Below are positions 1 to 10,983 of a DNA stretch of 52,300 nucleotides, piece after piece. Positions within the stretch are counted from its first letter, which is position 1; each line of letters opens with the position of its first letter. The notes under the pieces are model-generated. The model did not search any database, was not told where the DNA came from, and worked only from the letters and a program-made list of their open reading frames with translations. The position numbers and the translations under genes are program-made. The DNA lies in contig JAQMWT010000485.1 of NCBI GenBank assembly GCA_029834535.1, forward strand, positions 1 to 52,300, read 5' to 3'. Source of the stretch: Chrysophaeum taylorii (Eukaryota; Sar; Pelagophyceae; Pelagomonadales; Pelagomonadaceae).

Positions 1-299
1 AAGATCCCATTGTAAGGAGCGAGCCGAATGTGCGCGTTCAAATACGATAGAAATGAGGTGAGGTTCAAATACGAAGAAAGTTCGATGTGCCATGGAAGAT
101 GCGCCGCGCGATGCGGGACGGTGTACCGTTACCGCAGACTCCGAGCACGTCAAGGACAATGGTGCGATGAAAGTCGTAATTCCGACGAAGGAAGAAGTCA
201 AGAAGGTTGTTCGAGACTGGAAATCCCGACAACCCGCATCTGTATGATGATGCGAATATGATGTTGAGCCACTGCGTGCAATACGCGTGGTCTTTCTTT

Positions 300-945
300 G
301 ATACGATTATGAGACCCGTGGACTCGCCACCGGTTTCTCTACGCTTTAAGCGCAAAAACCCCACGACCCTATCAAGATGAGACGCCTATATGTTGACGCC
401 AGCAAAGCTCGAGTGTCTCAGAAAGCAGATCACTGAGTGGTGTCGCGATGGAGTCATCCGACCGGCGAACTCTCCGTGGGGATTCCCTGTACTGATGCTG
501 CCTAAGAAGGGAGCAGAGGCCGGGACGTCGAATGCTTTTCGTGCTGCAGTTGACTTGCGTCAGCTCAATGATCAGCTGGTCAATGACAGTTGGCCGAATA
601 TTCGTCAAGATGATGCTTTGGCTTTTCTTGCCATGCGCCGTTGGCGGACGTGCATTGATATTCGATGGGGTTATCATAACCTTACGTTTGGACGCCGCTG
701 CTCAGGACGCCGTTACGATGGTTATTCCACTTGGAGCCCATAGTTTCTTGCGCTTGCCTCTAGGAGTAAAACAGCAGGAGGAGCTCTCTTTGTAAGCAGA
801 TGGCCAGCGATTTGTCCACATGGATGTATAAGGACTTGGTCGCGTTTGTCGACGATATTATGATGGGATCGGATGAACTCCACCGACATTTACAAGTTTT
901 GATTGATGTTGTGCCATTTAGCACAGCGAGGATATAGTGGACGAA
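300..945 (+). pseudogene. Gypsy-type reverse transcriptase, frameshifted
   Basis: The RT copies element RNA into DNA. The N-terminal fingers read from about 390 (VIRPANSPWGFPV, then AVDLRQLND). The motif that usually carries the first catalytic Asp reads CIDIRWGYHNL near 650. After a frameshift the 'IPLGAHSFLRLPLGV' segment follows, and after another the catalytic box reads FVDDIMMGS near 845, a variant of the family YVDD. At least two frame changes and a stop separate these pieces. All main catalytic Asp codons can still be found, but no frame joins them. Confidence 0.85.
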
Positions 946-1640
946 CTGAAGTTCCACCTCCTCAAGGATGAAATCGAGTTTTTGGGACATTTCGACTCCG
1001 GAGGGCTTGAAGCCGAATCCCAAGACGTCTAGAAGCGTTGCAGCAGATGCCGATTCCCTGTACGTTGCCCCATCACGTCCCCGAAGACCCAGATTCGAAC
1101 TTTCATTGGCATGAGCAACTATTGCCGCCGATATGTGAAGAATTATTCGAAGATTGTGGAGCCGCTTAGGCGATTGTGTCTTGAAGGCGTTAAGTTTGAG
1201 TGGACGCCTGAGTGACAAAGGGCATGGGACACGATCATCGAAGCTTTAGTGGATTCTCGCGGAGTTCCTACTACATTCCTGTCAGTGCGATCTTCCTTTT
1301 AGAGATCCGCTCGGATGCTTCCAAGGATGGTCTGGGCGCGTATCTTTTCAGCTCGTGGAAGTCAAGGACGAAACTGGTAAGGTGGCACGAGAGGAACGAG
1401 TGATTGAGTATTGGAGCCGAGCTGTGCCGAAAGAGATGCGGAACTATGAGCCTCGCCGGCTAGAGCTCCTGGCAGTTATTCTTTCTCTTGAGCATTTCCG
1501 CTCTTATATTGAAGGTCACAAGACGATCCTTGAAACAGATCATCGCAACTTGACTTTTTTTACGAAAGGCGAAGCACTCGTCTGGGCAGTTGGCTCGATG
1601 GGCGATGCGGCTCGCCAAATTTGATCCTGAATTGGGTTAC
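946..1640 (+). pseudogene. Gypsy-type RT thumb and RNase H, frameshifted
   Basis: From 1090 a frame reads RTFIGMSNYCRRYVKNYSKI, the thumb/connection signature of gypsy polymerases, ending at a stop near 1212. RNase H, which removes the RNA strand of the hybrid, begins near 1307 with RSDASKDGLGAYLF (catalytic Asp). After another frame change it continues with IEYWSRAVPKEMRNYEPRRL and LETDHRNLTFF, carrying the expected Glu and Asp residues. Several frames are needed, so this is a relic. Confidence 0.85.
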
Positions 1641-2149
1641 AAGCCAGGAAGTCGCCGGGAATGAGCATCCCTGACTGTCCTCTCTCGCAATCCTATAGAT
1701 CATGTCATCGAGACGGACGAGTTTGGTGAACCCTTGAACCACGCGTATCTAGTGTGCCAAGACTCCCTCTTCTGTTGATGATGAAGTAGTACCTTTACCT
1801 GGGTGCCATGTCATTCTGTCGTTTGTTACGACTGAGTTGCCTGTGGAGGAAGAGAAAAAATCCTCGATGATCCGATGCAATTGGTCACGTCTCATGCTAC
1901 GAAACAACGTCAGAAGCAACGACCGCTGACCCAGCCTAGTATTTTCCGTGATGCCGATGATTACCAAGAGTACATCGACAAGATTCCGATAATTTGACTT
2001 TGAAAGAGATAGCCAAAGAGCAGATCACTGATGCTACTTGCGAGGACATTCGTTATCGCATGGCTCAGGCCATTCTCTTCGTCGGTACGGAGCCAATTAT
2101 CGCTATCAAGTGGTGAAAGGATGTTCTCTACCGGCCGCACCTGACTTGC

Positions 2150-2995
2150 ACCCGATGATAGTCGCACCCCGAACTTACGGACGCGCATCATCCGATTGTA
2201 CCATGACACACCTCTCAATGCGGTCATATGGGTCGTCAAAGTACAGTGCAGTCGATACTTGAACGTTTTTGGTGGCCTCATATGTCTAATGAGGTGGTCT
2301 CTTACATTGCTGGTTGCATAGTGTGCAAGAAAGCTCGTACGCCCGAACCAAAGAGAGCAGGTCTGCTTCAGCAACCGGTGTATGATGGTGATTGTGTCGT
2401 CCTTTGTATGGATTTGTTTGGACCTTTGCCCAGTGCTGGTCCCGAGACATATCTCATCGTCTTTTTTTATCCATTTTCTCATTTCTTGATTCTTGACGTA
2501 CTACACCATAAGACTGCTGAGTCAATCCTCGAGTCTTTGTCGCGAATATATTACTCGAAAGGTGTATCTACCTCAGGAAGTTTCGTACCGACAATGGGAA
2601 GAGTTCGTCAACAAGTTGATGGAAGAGTTTTGTCATCTTTCAATGTTCGGTATAGTACCACGATTCCGCATCATGCTCAGGCTAATCCTGCGGAAAGGGT
2701 CAACCGCTTTATCAGGCTTTCCTCCGTGCGTGTCTTCAAAACCGCAAGATCACGGAATGCCCGAATTCGCGGAGTACATTGCTTTCTGTTTAATCGTAAT
2801 TGGTCCGGAGGACTCAGATCTCACCCTTCATGCTTCGTCTTAACCGGCAGCCTTTATTTGCCAACCGATACACGATCATGGATCTTGATTGTCCGCCGCC
2901 TGCGAAAACTCACTCCGATGTTGTGGCGAGACTCGCGAGAGGCTGAAGTTCTATACCGCAACCGACAAAAAAAAGAACCTGAAAAAAAAGAAAAA
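2150..2995 (+). pseudogene. Gypsy-type integrase, frameshifted
   Basis: Integrase inserts the cDNA into the chromosome. A histidine/cysteine zinc-binding domain is visible: a His near 2200, GHMGRQST near 2224, the typical FWWPHM stretch and GCIVCKK near 2325. The catalytic core shows MDLFGPLP (first Asp, near 2410), RTDNGKS in another frame near 2590 (second Asp) and NPAERVNRF near 2690 (Glu). The C-terminal end is Lys/Glu-rich with an A-run at 2965-3000. Frames change at least twice. No chromodomain is seen before the copia LTR at 3060. Confidence 0.85.
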
Positions 2996-3059
2996 AAAAA
3001 GCTCGTGAGAAGGCTCTCTTCTGTAAACAAGAACGTTCGCCTTTACTGTCCATGCCGAA

Positions 3060-3447
3060 GCTACACTATTATGTGTACGACACTGGAACATTTCACGCCT
3101 TTCACACCTATCTCTGTAAGAGGGTTTTCTCTCCGCAATACGGCTTTCCCTCTTTCCTTCCTTACCCTTCCGCCCTTATCATTTATGAAGAATTAGATCT
3201 GCAGTTTACTTCCAACAAGGAGTAGGCCTCCAGGTGCGTACCGTCAGGTACGGGGTTTTCTGTTTAATTAACAGAGGCTTCGTTCCTCGTTGTCAGTGTA
3301 AACGCTTCTATGGGACCTAATGTCCTTAAGGAGTTAGGGCTTAAATCCCTACCTTGTGTAGTAGCATATGACAAGCGGAATGGTCTGTACACGCCTAAGA
3401 CTGCACGCAGTCTCTACCATGTACCCGGAGAGGGTCCAATCTCTTCA
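3060..3447 (+). repeat. 5' LTR of copia family A (copy A2)
   Basis: About 388 bp, closely matching the LTRs at 41163-41553, 10591-10983 and 5138-5525. It starts in GCTACACTATTATG and ends CTCTTCA directly before a primer binding site. The right end is fixed by that site and by 3' LTRs ending at the same point. The left end is inferred from shared sequence and does not show the usual TG. It abuts degraded gypsy sequence, so A2 probably inserted there. Confidence 0.85.
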
Positions 3448-3462
3448 GGTTATGGGCCCAGA
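3448..3462 (+). other. Primer binding site, half initiator tRNA-Met type (A2)
   Basis: GGTTATGGGCCCAG follows the LTR directly. It is the exact complement of the conserved anticodon arm of eukaryotic initiator tRNA-Met (CTGGGCCCATAACC). Drosophila copia and Ty5 are known to prime from a half tRNA of this kind. Confidence 0.8.
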
Positions 3463-3930
3463 TGCGTAAGTGTGTCAGCCCAGCTTTGTTGTGCGTATAA
3501 TGGAGTGATCAGTTTACGCCTGATTACGAGAACAATGCAACAATGTGTTTGGCGGTAGTCTACTGTACATGTCTGTTGTGTGACGGTATTTGACCACCAG
3601 TTAATTTGGTTTGTGACCGAGTTGGGTCGGCCACTGGTCATATGCACTCGCATAGCCAATAAAATTAAAATTTTCCCTACACAAGCCGCGGAAACTTGTA
3701 CGGGTTTTTCCTCCCATTCCCCAACAAAAGACTGACTGCTCGAGAATTAATCCATTCTTCAGTCTCAAGTCATCCTGTTTTAAATAGCATGTTGATTTGT
3801 TTGGTCTTGTAAATAAGCCCACGCTTAAAAAATAGTGTACTGTACATATGACCCGCACTCAAGAAACCCTTCATTCTTATGTGTCGAATCTGTCTATCAA
3901 TCCTATAACCTATTTTTATAGTCCCCAACT

Positions 3931-5136
3931 ATGTCAAAACAAAAACCAATATCCACTACGGTATGTATAAGCGAACCAAATCCTCGTTTGATAACTCCAC
4001 CGCTGGATTGCGCTTCAAAGACAATTCAACGAATGTAAGCTTAAATTGAGTGCTTCGCAGGGATATGGTCGAAGTCCACACGTGGACGCGTTATTCTGCT
4101 TCGATTCGTGTGAAGCTTACACCCGGAATGCTCCGGAGTATTATAACCAGCTTCTTGAACAAGAAGTTGATATCATCTTCGCTCAATGGAAAGCTGAAAA
4201 AAATAAACGACTTACACTTACCTAATGAAGATGCCTTGCCTGATCATCTTAAAACTTGGCACGTCAATTCGTCACATCAACTATCAGTAGATGTTCGTAA
4301 TAATCTTGAACGACTTTACTACCAAGAGTCATACAATCTCGTTCGTCCTGAATTAAATGGGGATGTTAAACGTGTCCTCACTTTATTAGATATCCGATTC
4401 CCTAAATCAATTGTGTATGATTCATCTCTAACTAGCATATCCTTTACAGGTCTCTCTAATGCCGATTGGATCAAACACTGCGAAACTCATGCTGGTTTCT
4501 TGTACACATTCTTTAATCTAGAATCACAAGAACGCGCCGCACTCGCTATGTGGCCTCGATTAAAGAAGATACATGCACTTGCTGCACATCCTAATAAACT
4601 ACGTGCAGTAATGCTTTTAGCTTACCATTACTATGAGACAGTGTCATGTACAGATGTCACTGAGCTTAATCTCAGTTTAATCGAATGTCCTTAAATGTTA
4701 ATTGGTATGCCCAAGTATTTGTCGAACAACTCCTTGCTTTCCAATCTCAGGCAAAGCAATTAAATAATAATGAAGCATCAATTCAATTCAATGATTCCAT
4801 AATCACTCTCAAAGCTCACGAGGAGATATATCGTCTATATGCTAATCCCTCGGATCACGAGCGCTATTCTCAGTCTTTATTGGAATGGTGTAAACTCCAC
4901 GAGACACGCTCTGGGAACAATTCGACTCACGATCCTGAAGTGCTAAAGCTAGTTGATCCTAACGACGTTCGTCCGTTATTGGAGTTCCTGTTAAAGATAT
5001 ATAACGAAACAAAGTTTTCCTCTAACCGACGGCAGGATAAACACCATGGATCCCGCATTCAGATCCTTACATCCCTGGTACTACCCTACCAAGCCACCTA
5101 AGGTGTATTGATGGATACTATTCATAAATCCCGACT
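3931..5136 (+). pseudogene. gag of copia family A, truncated and frameshifted (A2)
   Basis: The start ATG at 3931 (MSKQKPISTT) matches the start of the full gag at 42036. The frame breaks within 20 codons, resumes at about 4150 and runs to 4694, then shifts again at 4685-5101. The segments LKTWHVNSSHQLS, YNLVRPELN and GNNSTHDPEVLKLVDPNDVRPLLEF are nearly the same as in the intact copy. The copy stops around gag residue 395, where it meets the end of an LTR lying in the opposite direction. The leader 3463-3930 has no ORF and resembles 41569-42035. Confidence 0.85.
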
Positions 5137-5137
5137 C

Positions 5138-5525
5138 GGGAGAGATTTGACCCTCTCCGGTATTTTATGGTAGAGGACGCGTGCAGTCTTGGCGTGTACG
5201 AACATTCCGCTTGTCACTGCTACTAACAGAAGGGATGTAAGCCCTAACTCCCTAAGACATTAGGTTCCATAGAAGCTTTACACTGACAACGAGGAACGAA
5301 GCCTCTGTTAATTAAACAGAAAAACCCCGGACCTGAAGGTACGCACCTGGAGGCCTACTCCATGTTGGAAAGAGCTTCAGACGGGGTTCTTCCATAGTCA
5401 TGAATAGTAATTGCGGAAGGTAAGGGAGGAAGGAAGGAGGGAAAACAAGCGTATTACGGAGAGAAACCCTCGTGTAGGAGATAGGGCGTGAGAATGTTCC
5501 AGTGTCGCACGCATAATGGTGTAGC
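5138..5525 (-). repeat. 3' LTR of copia family A (copy A3)
   Basis: A reverse-strand copy of the family A LTR. Its terminal end (GAGAGATTTGACCCTCTCC on the plus strand) touches A2 gag directly, so A2 and A3 lie tail to tail. On its inner side it is preceded, reading the minus strand, by a purine tract and ORF3, which marks it as a 3' LTR. Confidence 0.85.
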
Positions 5526-5540
5526 TCTCTGGACCCCCTC
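5526..5540 (-). other. Polypurine tract before the A3 3' LTR
   Basis: On the minus strand it reads GAGGGGGTCCAGAGA next to the LTR start. The same sequence stands at 10576-10590 before another A 3' LTR. In LTR elements this position primes plus-strand DNA synthesis. Confidence 0.6.
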
Positions 5541-7922
5541 GCGTGTGAAAACGGTTTATGCATTTCAGACGTTCTTGAAGCGGAACTTGTGCTATATACA
5601 TGAGAACAGTGAACAGTGGAACAAACAGCAACAGAACAGGACAAATTAATTCTGACGTGGAGCGTGTTGTGATGTTGCGCAAAGAAGCAGTATCGGCATC
5701 CACAACATCAGATGTGTGGTCCAATTCATCCTCGCTATTATCGCCCAGTTCCTTTAACTCTGGAAGACGATTTATGATCATCGGAGGATAGGTCGGTTAG
5801 CAGCGTTGGTGTTGTTGCGTAGTCATTGCACCACTCAAGGTGACCAAGGTGACATAACAGACGAAAGGAAAGACATAGCAGCATCGGTGTAAGTGCTGTA
5901 GAATCCATGCAGAAGAATAACACGATCAGTGCATCAGACATCGCTGTGTGGTAGGTTGCGATGACTGCTGCGTCGATTAGAACTCGCGTGCCTCATTATA
6001 CGTATCTGGGGGAACTTCCATATACGGATAAGCGACCGAGAAGATGATATGGACAAATACAGCAGAGGTCGGGATTATGGTGTTCTGATGCACTTGAAGT
6101 CTTGACAAATGTTATCTAACAATGAAACCTGTTTGATGTTTTCGGTCACTTAGTATTAGAGTTTCGTAGGTTTCTTTCTTGCATCTGTGTGAGAGAAGTT
6201 AGAGCAGGGACAAGCGATAGTTTATGTTCTCGTGCTATCAATTGCTGCTCGTGTGTTAGTGAGACGTCAGGATAAAGACCAATCTCTTCTTTTAATTGGT
6301 GTAAAGATTCGGCCATATTGTCGTTATGGCTTTATCTGGCGTTGGGCTCAGCGGGTGGATTATCGATCGGCGCTGGTGACAGCGCTGGTGACACATCTTC
6401 AGAAGAGTATTATTAGAGAGGTAGAATGAATTGGATGGGTAGCCAACTTGATTAACACGTTCTTAATGGTATCAGGTGAACAGGACGGATGTCTGGGTTC
6501 TTAAATGCAAGTTGGAGATCAGTTGGTGAAAGTAGTGTAGCATTGGCGTACCGTCTCGGAAGAAGTTTCGTCAAGTTGATTAGAAACATCGTTGACAAAG
6601 CGTTCGATGAACACGTTAAGTAACTCCTTAGGATTGGTAACTACGCTTGTTTTTTCTTCCCCGGATTGTAACAAGGACCAAGCTGCTTCAAGAATCTCAA
6701 GATTTACACTCGAAATAAAGGGCAGCTGCAGTAGAGAGCATGGCGTTAGCGTCAGGGTTGACAAAGTTTTAGAACATCAACGTTAGTAAGGATGTTGCAG
6801 TCTGCATGAGCGCATATTTGGTGAGCTTGTTAATAGCAATGGACTTTCCAAGGCGGAGGATGATAGCTTTTATGTGGGCAGCTGGATCATTATAACAAGA
6901 GAAGTTGGAAGAGATGCTGATTGTTGCGAATAACGCATCCCATGGTCGACAAGTTACAACATCACACAAATCAACAGAAAGAAAGGGCGCGGTACATCGA
7001 AGCAGTGCGATGCATGTTGCTCAGGCGCGAGATGATCCTCATAATTTGCGAATCCTGTCAGTTTTAAAGCTCATCTTCAGTACCGATGGCGCACGAAGGG
7101 TGTATCCGGCATATCAGTTTTATTGTAACACTTTTTGTACACGGCACATAGCTTGACAACCCCTTTAATGGGTGGAAAAAAAAGCGAGAAGCGAATACTT
7201 CATTGGGTGATGATAGCGGGGGCATTCCGAATGCGCTTTGCTTTGACGCACAGCAGTGAACTAAGATGTTGGATATCGTCCACAAAGTCTGTCTGTTGTG
7301 CTTCGGTAAGCAGCTGCTGCACAGAACTTAAGCCAACACTGAGGATTCTGATGCTGAGGATGAGAGAGGCGGGGATGCACCAAGGGCGGATGTGTTCCCT
7401 GACATCATCGCAAGTGCGTCAAATTTGCAATGTTTAAACAGGAAATACTCAGACTTTGATGGTTGCGATTTAGACGGTAGGGCGAATACGGAAGGTTATC
7501 GACGAGTTGGTTGTCAGTCACATCGCGGTCTCATCGTCGCATGGCGACAAGCTTGATTGTCACTCTCCGCCGACCGACTTTCGGCGCTCCTCGTCTACAG
7601 GCCAATCCGTGACTCCGGACTCGCTCCTGTCGGTCCGGCCTGGCTCTCCCATGCTCGGGAGAGGTCTGAGTTATTAGTTGGTTAGTTGATTAGACGTTGT
7701 GGACAGTTTGCCTTGGGTGCTTAGCGCAACGGGCGTAGATTGATCCTTGAGCCACCGACAAATAGTTTGATGCTTCCGATTTAGGGGAAGCTAGTCGGTG
7801 CAACGCTTGGAGTTAGAAGCATTACTAAAATGGTGGGGATAGTGACAGTGCACGCCACCACGACCACAGTTCAGGGTATAATGGCGCCGGCTCGCAGCAT
7901 CTTCGTTGTTTAGTGGGATCAT
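5541..7922 (-). pseudogene. ORF3 of copia family A, nearly full-length, frameshifted (A3)
   Basis: An extra gene between pol and the 3' LTR; I do not recognise the product. The start (ATG at 7922, MIPLNNEDAASRR) matches the ORF3 start at 50824. Later segments match too: KHCKFDALAMMSGN near 7420, CYNDPAAHIKAIILRLGKS near 6880, LEILEAAWSLLQS near 6690, and the acidic tail DNSEDELDHTSD near 5720. The normal stop seen in A4 (TCATAA) is changed to TCAGAA, so the frame runs on into the LTR. There are several frameshifts and a SINE-like insertion at 7477-7689. Without the insertion and its duplicate the ORF would be about 685 codons. No signal peptide or membrane segment is evident, so an envelope role is not supported. 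Confidence 0.8.
7477..7689 (+). repeat. SINE-like repeat R1, 5'-truncated
   Basis: The 3' half of a roughly 360-bp GC-rich repeat (full copies at 14717-15076 and 30265-30621), ending in imperfect GTTA repeats. It lies inside the A3 ORF3, whose sequence resumes on both sides. A 7-bp duplication, TTAGACG, flanks it at 7470-7476 and 7690-7696. 5' truncation, a short-repeat tail and a target duplication are the marks of target-primed retrotransposition. Confidence 0.8.
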
Positions 7923-8044
7923 CGTGAAAAGAAGAAATATCCACATCACATCTTTTGTTGCATTTTTTCACCATTTAGCGAGCCAGTATTCCTTTTACAT
8001 TGCAGGTTAGTTTAAGTCACTCGGACATAATGAAGGGTAATGTT

Positions 8045-8535
8045 CACCAATTGTCGAGCTATGGGTTTGTTGTAATCCGAGTAACGTGCGAAATCTGCGG
8101 ATAGTGGAGCTCCGAAAAATAGGGTGTGAATCCATCTGGCGATAATTATGGTACCAGAACATGATGTAGGGAGGGAAGTATGCGTTTTAACTGTACGTAT
8201 CGCGTATACGGAACCCGCGTTATCTGTGCGTGATAGCTGCCTTGAGTCGCGCTGTCGGGGTTATTTGAGAGAGGAATACAAGGCCGATCTCCAATTATTT
8301 TAGACTGTTACGTATGAACGACATGTCCGATGGGGAGGGATTGTCGTGACATCATAATCTATAGCCTGTCTTTCCCTGAAGTTTGGCGGATATAAGAGTG
8401 AGGATTTAAACGACATGCCATGTTCCGTTAGCATTTGCGTAACCAGACCACATCTCGGCCACATATTAAGGGCGAAAGTTCACAAAATCTCATGGCGTAG
8501 AAGTAGCTGTAAAGGTTGCAGCTTGCTTCCAAGTG
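8045..8535 (-). pseudogene. RNase H tail of copia pol (A3)
   Basis: Minus-strand DNA here follows 50215-50713 of the better A copy base by base with scattered changes, including the stretches for the 'MCADDVVWLRKLL' region and the C-terminal 'GFTKPF...FRTLLG' region. The pol stop is lost. About 110 nt then separate it from ORF3, the same spacing as in A. The similarity fades at about 8535. Confidence 0.75.
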
Positions 8536-8539
8536 AGCC

Positions 8540-9183
8540 TTACTACTAATCGACGGTTGTCCCTCGATTTAGGGTAAGATCAAGTAGGCCGCGAGCCAGG
8601 CATGATCCTCCAAGCCGTCTACGGCGACCGTCCCCAGCACTGTTTCCGACCCGCGGCGGCTCTTCAGCGCGCCATTCTCACGCCCCGTCGAAACGATGTT
8701 GTCGATGCTGACAACGCGCGCATGACCGCGGCCTTTTTCCCGAGACGAGGCGTCGGGTTTCTTTTCGCGACTAGGTTGGGTCGGAAGCCGACGCCTCGCT
8801 CTTTACAGTCGAGTTTTCAACTCCCTGACAACCAACGGCATGCTGACTTTGATCGCGAGCTTAAAGTCTTCGCAACCTCGACCCGTCGCACGGCCACTGC
8901 AACGGTACCAGATACATGATCGATCGTGTCGTTGTCACCGAGGCTCCTCCAACCTGTATCCCACAAGGCCCGCCTACGCCAAACGATCACAAGAGCCAGG
9001 GCCAGACGCCCGCGAGGTCCGCGTCCTCTTGCCCAGAACCCGTCTTCTGTCACGTCCAGCTCTACGTGGCTCTCTGTCGATCGCAACCCGAGGATATGCT
9101 CTTCTGAGGTCGACGACTCCACCCTACCCCACACGTGCTGCGCAATACCGATAAGCCCCCCCCGGCGTCTACACGCGCACTGT
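8540..9183 (+). other. GC-rich segment, no assigned gene
   Basis: After AT-richer transposon sequence the base composition becomes GC-rich. Overlapping frames of about 100 codons are open on both strands (8602-8919 and 8840-9154 forward, 8817-9134 reverse). GC-rich DNA gives such frames by chance, and none shows a motif I recognise. It could be an exon, a promoter-proximal island or part of another repeat. Confidence 0.35.
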
Positions 9184-9562
9184 AGGTGAACTTACTGGCC
9201 ACGTGAACTTACTGGGGTTAGAGATTGGGGGTGGTCCCTAGGTTGAATGAGGACAGGTGAACTTACTGGGACCGGTGGGACTTACTGGGGGTTTTAGACT
9301 CAATTTAGAGTAAACTCGAAGGGTGGCGGCGGTGCGGATCAAAGCAGCTTAGATTGGCGGAGGCGAGAGCGACGAGCTCGAAGGAGTGGGTTGTGAGCTA
9401 GGTGAACTTACTGACAGGTGAACTTATAAAACTTACTGGGAACAGGTGGGGTTAGAGATTTGGACTAGGTGAACTTACTGACCAGGTGAACTTATATGAA
9501 ACTTACTGGGATTAGGCGAACTTACTGGGGTTGGAGATTGGGACTAGGTGAACTTACTGGCC
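9184..9562 (+). repeat. Ten copies of an AGGTGAACTTACTGG motif
   Basis: Copies start near 9184, 9201, 9255, 9273, 9400, 9416, 9466, 9484, 9513 and 9546. Most read AGGTGAACTTACTGG or ...CTGAC; two carry short internal insertions (AACTTATAAAACTTACTGGG type). Spacing is irregular, from 1 to about 110 bp, and 'GGGGTTAGAGATTGGG' recurs between copies. All are in the same orientation. The cluster ends just before the A4 fragment. Confidence 0.85.
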
Positions 9563-9567
9563 TGCAC

Positions 9568-10465
9568 TTGTTTCTCACCAATTTAGCGCAATCTCCTCGG
9601 AGACATTACCGCCAATGCTTAATTATTTTCGTCAATTATCACCTATGCAGCAAGCTGCCTTTGAAAATGTGCTAATCCAGGTTGGCTACCCTTCGGACAT
9701 AAGTGACGTCTTTTTCAGATGATACTTCTTCTGAAGATGTTTCACCAGCGCCGATCGACAATCCACCCGCTGAACCCACGCCAGATAAAACTAACGATAA
9801 TATGACTGAATCTTTACATCAATTAAAAGAAGAGGTTCGGTCTTTATCCTTGCGTCTCACTAATACCGAACAGCAATTGAAGGCGCAAGAGCAACAACTA
9901 TCGCTTGCATTAACATCTCTCACTCACTCAGATGCAAGAGACTTACGAAAATTTAAACACCCAAGTGATTAAGAACATCAAGCATGTGTCTCTATTAGAC
10001 AACATCTTGTCAAGTCTTCAGATGCACCAGGACATCATAGTCCCGTCCTCTGCTGTATTTGTCCATATCATTTCTCGGTCACTTATCTCATATATTGGAC
10101 AGCTCCCTCCAGATACGTATAATGAGGCTCAGCAAGTTCAAATCAGCGCAGCAGCTCATCATCTCCATGCAGCTATGTCTGATGCAAATGATCGTGTTAT
10201 TCCTGCATTGGATCTACACGCTCTTACTCCCGACTCTGCTATGTCTTTCCTTTCGTCTGTCACATCACCCTTGGTTACCTTGAGTGATGCAATGACTACG
10301 CACAATACTAACACTACTAACGACCCACCATCTGATGTTCATAATTCACCTTCTCCAGAGTTAAAGGAACTGGATGATAATAGCGAAGATGAATTGGACC
10401 ATACATCTGACGTGGATACTGATTCAGCTTCTTTGCGTAACATTACAACACGCTCGACATCATAA
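9568..10465 (+). pseudogene. ORF3 C-terminal part, copia family A (A4)
   Basis: Begins abruptly at the equivalent of 51937 in the main A copy: LPPMLNYFRQLSP, then LIQVGYPSDISD. A shift near 9700 leads to a coiled-coil-like stretch (ESLHQLKEEVRSLSLRL) and a second shift near 9945 to the last 178 codons. These end in an acidic Ser/Asp tail (ELDDNSEDELDHTSDVDTD) and a stop at 10463-10465. This copy supplies the C terminus that the main A copy loses at the window edge. I do not recognise the domain. Confidence 0.8.
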
Positions 10466-10575
10466 TTAATTTGTCCTGTTCTGTTGTTGTTTGTTCCATT
10501 GTCCACTGTTGTCATGTATATTGCACAAGTTCCGCCTCAAGAACGTCTGAAATGCACAAACTGTTTCCACACGTT

Positions 10576-10590
10576 GAGGGGGTCCAGAGA
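10576..10590 (+). other. Polypurine tract before the A4 3' LTR
   Basis: GAGGGGGTCCAGAGA directly before the LTR, identical to the tract of A3. The segment 10466-10575 is 3' untranslated sequence. Confidence 0.6.
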
Positions 10591-10983
10591 GCTACACTAT
10601 TATGTGTGCGACACTGGAACATTTTCACACCTATCTCTACACGAGGGTTTTCTCTCCGTAATACGGCTTTCCCTCTTTCTTCCTTTTCCTTACCCTTCCG
10701 CCCCTTTTCTTTCACGACTAGGAAGAACCCAGTCTGAAGCTCTTTTCCAAGATGGAGTAGGCCTCCAGGTGCGTACCGTCGGGTACGGGGTTTTCTGTTT
10801 AATTAACAGAGACTTCGTTCCCCGTTATCAGTGTAAACGCTTCTATGGGACCTAATGTCCTTGCGGAGTTAGGGCCTAAATCCCTACCTTGTGTAGTAGC
10901 ATGTGACAAGCGGAATGGTATGTACACGCCTAAGACTGCACGCAGTCTCTACCATGTACCCGGAGAGGGTCGAATCTCTCCAG
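10591..10983 (+). repeat. 3' LTR of copia family A (A4)
   Basis: About 393 bp, ending AATCTCTCCA(G) where 5' LTR copies meet the primer site. Short open frames inside it are shared by all LTR copies and are not genes. The end touches an inverted gag fragment. Confidence 0.85.

Larger units (their letters stand above)
20..2995 (+). mobile_element. Degenerate Ty3/gypsy-type element, pol region only
   Basis: Pieces in all three forward frames follow the gypsy pol order: the pre-RT segment and RT, RNase H, zinc-binding domain, and DDE integrase. No LTR of this element is visible; the left end is outside the window or lost, and the right end stops at 3059 where a copia LTR begins. At 20-360 short coding pieces lead into the RT with the usual '...SPP...' approach. 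From 1641 to 2150 the frame is badly broken, and I can only say that it is the RNase H to integrase connection. There are many stops and frameshifts, so the copy is old and inactive. RT-RNase H-integrase order is characteristic of gypsy, not copia. Confidence 0.85.

Noticed and set aside
8602..9189. A spliced host gene in the GC-rich segment
   Set aside because: Frames exist on both strands, but there are no convincing splice sites, motifs or homology that I can recognise.
9184..9562. 15-mer cluster as a CRISPR array
   Set aside because: Spacing runs from 1 to about 110 bp, repeats are short and imperfect, there are no cas genes, and the surroundings are eukaryotic retroelements.
10471..10855. 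Open frames of 88-123 codons inside LTR copies
   Set aside because: They lie wholly in LTR or untranslated sequence, recur in every LTR copy and overlap each other in different frames.
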